A stretch of 64,000 bases of DNA, from NCBI GenBank assembly GCA_020249775.1, contig JADCFA010000009.1, forward strand, positions 186,001 through 250,000, given 5' to 3'. The notes below the pieces were generated by a model. The model was not told the origin of the DNA, did no database searches, and saw nothing but the letters and a program-made list of their open reading frames with translations. This document shows positions 62,634 through 64,000 of the stretch, piece after piece (the first letter of the stretch is position 1; each line of letters opens with the position of its first letter). Made by a program: the position numbers and the translations under genes. The stretch is from Roseomonas sp. GTDB taxonomy: Bacteria; Pseudomonadota; Alphaproteobacteria; Acetobacterales; Acetobacteraceae.

Positions 62634-63806
62634 ATGACTGAAATCGTCATCGCTTCTGCCGCCCGCACGCCGGTTGGCGCCTTCAACGGGGCTTTCGCCT
62701 CTCTGCCCGCGCATGCGCTGGGCACGGTTGCCATCAAGGCCGCCATGGAACGCGCGCGCATTGAAGGGGCCGAGGTGGATGAGGTGATTCTGGGCCAGAT
62801 CCTGGCCGCCGGTGCGGGGCAGAACCCGGCGCGTCAGGCTTCCGTGAATGCCGGCATTCCGGTGGAACATACGGCCTTTGGCATCAATCAGCTTTGCGGT
62901 TCAGGCCTGCGCGCGGTTGCCTTGGCGGCGCAGCAGATCGCAACCGGCGATGCGCGCATTGTCGTGGCGGGCGGTCAGGAAAGCATGACCCAGGCGCCGC
63001 ATGCGCAGCAGCTGCGTGCCGGGCAGAAGATGGGTGATCTTTCCCTGATGGATACCATGCTGCGCGATGGGCTGCTGGATGCCTTTCATGGCTATCACAT
63101 GGGCAATACGGCGGAAAATGTCGCCCGCGCCTTCCAGATCACGCGCGATGAACAGGATCAATTTGCCTATCATTCGCAGCGCAAGGCGGGTGAGGCGATG
63201 GCGGCCGGCCGTTTCGCCGATGAAATCACGCCCGTCACGGTGAAGGGCCGCAAGGGCGATGTGGTTGTTTCCAGCGATGAATACCCGAAGCCGGAGACAA
63301 CAATGGAAATCCTGGGCAAGCTCCGCCCGGCCTTTGCCAAGGATGGGTCGGTCACTGCCGGCAATGCTTCCGGCATCAATGATGGCGCGGCGGCGGTGGT
63401 GGTGATGACCGCGGCGGAAGCCGCCAAGCGCGGTATCACGCCGCTGGCGCGCATCGTGTCCTGGGCAACGGCGGGTGTTGATCCTTCCATCATGGGCACG
63501 GGCCCCATCCCGGCATCGCGCAAGGCCTTGGCCAAGGCTGGCTGGAAGATTGATGATCTTGACCTGATCGAAGCGAATGAGGCTTTCGCCGCGCAGGCTA
63601 TCGCCGTGAACAAGGATCTTGGCTGGGATACCAGCAAGGTGAATGTGAATGGCGGCGCGATTGCCATTGGCCACCCGATTGGCGCTTCCGGTGCGCGCGT
63701 GCTGACCACCCTGTTGTTTGAGATGCAAAAGCGCGGTGCCAAGAAGGCGCTGGCGACGCTTTGCATTGGCGGCGGCATGGGTGTGGCCATGTGCCTGGAG
63801 CGCTGA
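62634..63806 (+). CDS. phaA: Acetyl-CoA acetyltransferase (thiolase)
   Basis: A 390-residue biosynthetic-type thiolase that joins two acetyl-CoA into acetoacetyl-CoA, the first step of polyhydroxybutyrate synthesis. The nucleophilic Cys lies in [17 protein letters not shown] (about residue 89), the histidine in [13 protein letters not shown] and the second cysteine in [11 protein letters not shown] near the end. The start is ATG 62634 ([17 protein letters not shown]), with AGGAAGG upstream. It follows the PHA synthase-like gene by 45 bp and is followed directly by a tandem pair of type A repeats, which may terminate transcription. Confidence 0.92.
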   Translation: MTEIVIASAARTPVGAFNGAFASLPAHALGTVAIKAAMERARIEGAEVDEVILGQILAAGAGQNPARQASVNAGIPVEHTAFGINQLCGSGLRAVALAAQQIATGDARIVVAGGQESMTQAPHAQQLRAGQKMGDLSLMDTMLRDGLLDAFHGYHMGNTAENVARAFQITRDEQDQFAYHSQRKAGEAMAAGRFADEITPVTVKGRKGDVVVSSDEYPKPETTMEILGKLRPAFAKDGSVTAGNASGINDGAAAVVVMTAAEAAKRGITPLARIVSWATAGVDPSIMGTGPIPASRKALAKAGWKIDDLDLIEANEAFAAQAIAVNKDLGWDTSKVNVNGGAIAIGHPIGASGARVLTTLLFEMQKRGAKKALATLCIGGGMGVAMCLER

Positions 63807-63809
63807 GAC

Positions 63810-63916
63810 CTAGAGCAGATCACGTTCAGATGGAATCATCTGAACGTGTGAAGATGCTCGAAAAACAACAATTTAGAGCGGGTTGCGTGAACCCATGTGA
63901 ACGCAACTTGCTCTAG
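63810..63916 (+). repeat. Type A double-hairpin repeat element, copy 3 (complete)
   Basis: From CTAGAGCA (63810-63817) to TTGCTCTAG (ending 63916). It has the perfect 11-bp ACGTTCAGATG/CATCTGAACGT stem and the GTTGCGT/ACGCAAC stem around GAACCCATGTGA. Its right CTAG is shared with the next copy, giving a tandem array three bases after the thiolase stop codon. Confidence 0.88.
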
Positions 63917-64000
63917 AGCAGATCACGTTCAGATGGAATCATCTGAACGTATGAAGATGCTCGAAAAACAACGGCGTAGAGCGTGTTGCGTGAACCCACG
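63913..64000 (+). repeat. Type A double-hairpin repeat element, copy 4 (cut by window edge)
   Basis: It starts at the shared CTAG (63913-63916) and repeats the whole element up to GCGTGAACCCACG at the window end; the final stem is cut off. It is nearly identical to the reverse complement of copy 1 at 4232-4338, including the ACAACGGCGTAGAGCGTGTT middle, and differs from it at only a few positions. Confidence 0.88.

Noticed and set aside
61335-62870. Open frame of 511 codons on the minus strand
   Set aside because: Antisense to the PHA synthase-like and thiolase genes, which have catalytic motifs on the plus strand.
63810-64000. The tandem repeat as a CRISPR array
   Set aside because: The two units are about 104 bp apart, directly abutting without unique spacers, and are the same dispersed hairpin element found elsewhere in the window.

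Overview
The window is high-GC, densely coded DNA that reads as a chromosomal segment of an alphaproteobacterium, most likely in or near the Acetobacteraceae (Roseomonas-like). This is inferred from gene content: three Bug/TctC-type receptors without permeases, a PhaR/PHA locus, a complete C-P lyase operon, pyrG-kdsA and many ATGA-coupled minus-strand operons. No rRNA, tRNA, CRISPR array or complete insertion sequence was seen.

Layout. 1-8.7 kb: a cut SDR gene, two Bug receptors, a GT4 glycosyltransferase, DgoK, a flavodoxin-like protein, a TPR protein and an NAD-dependent epimerase, followed by about 670 bp with no recognisable gene. 8.8-21.7 kb: pyrG-kdsA (CTP and KDO supply for lipopolysaccharide), cytochrome b561, a thioredoxin/LON-domain/Trm112/DUF971 operon, a third Bug receptor coupled to a prolyl-tRNA deacylase, an orphan molybdenum hydroxylase large subunit, an SDR-fold protein without its catalytic tyrosine, a 40-residue lipoprotein, MTA phosphorylase and a FlaG-like protein. 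22.1-27.6 kb: a seven-gene Mrp/Mnh cation-proton antiporter operon ordered E-F-G-A'B-C-D-D'. 27.8-36.1 kb: a surface-polysaccharide cluster (RgpF-like, GT2, GT8, two methyltransferases and a double glycosyltransferase), part of it visibly A/T-richer, with a glycosyltransferase remnant beside it. 36.5-45.2 kb: phosphonate degradation, phnG-H-I-J-K-L-M plus DUF1045 on the minus strand, with phnF, a second phnM-like gene and phnN on the plus strand. A perfect inverted repeat between phnG and phnF is a candidate PhnF operator.

45.3-57.5 kb holds the most unusual system: a tightly packed seven-gene minus-strand operon encoding an SrfB-type actin/Hsp70-fold protein, an SrfC-type P-loop protein, a membrane-anchored Sel1-like protein, a secreted VWA protein, an ABC ATPase, an FtsX-like permease and a secreted formylglycine-enzyme-fold protein without the usual cysteines. 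I read it as a candidate trans-envelope machine. 57.6-63.8 kb: an M23 endopeptidase coupled to xseA, an XRE regulator whose ribosome-binding site lies in a hairpin, phaR, and a PHA synthase-like gene overlapping a possible PhaE-like or frameshifted N-terminal part, then a thiolase.

A roughly 107-bp double-hairpin element bounded by CTAGAGCA/TGCTCTAG occurs at three places, as a tandem pair at the right edge. One copy supplies the stop codon of the FlaG-like gene.
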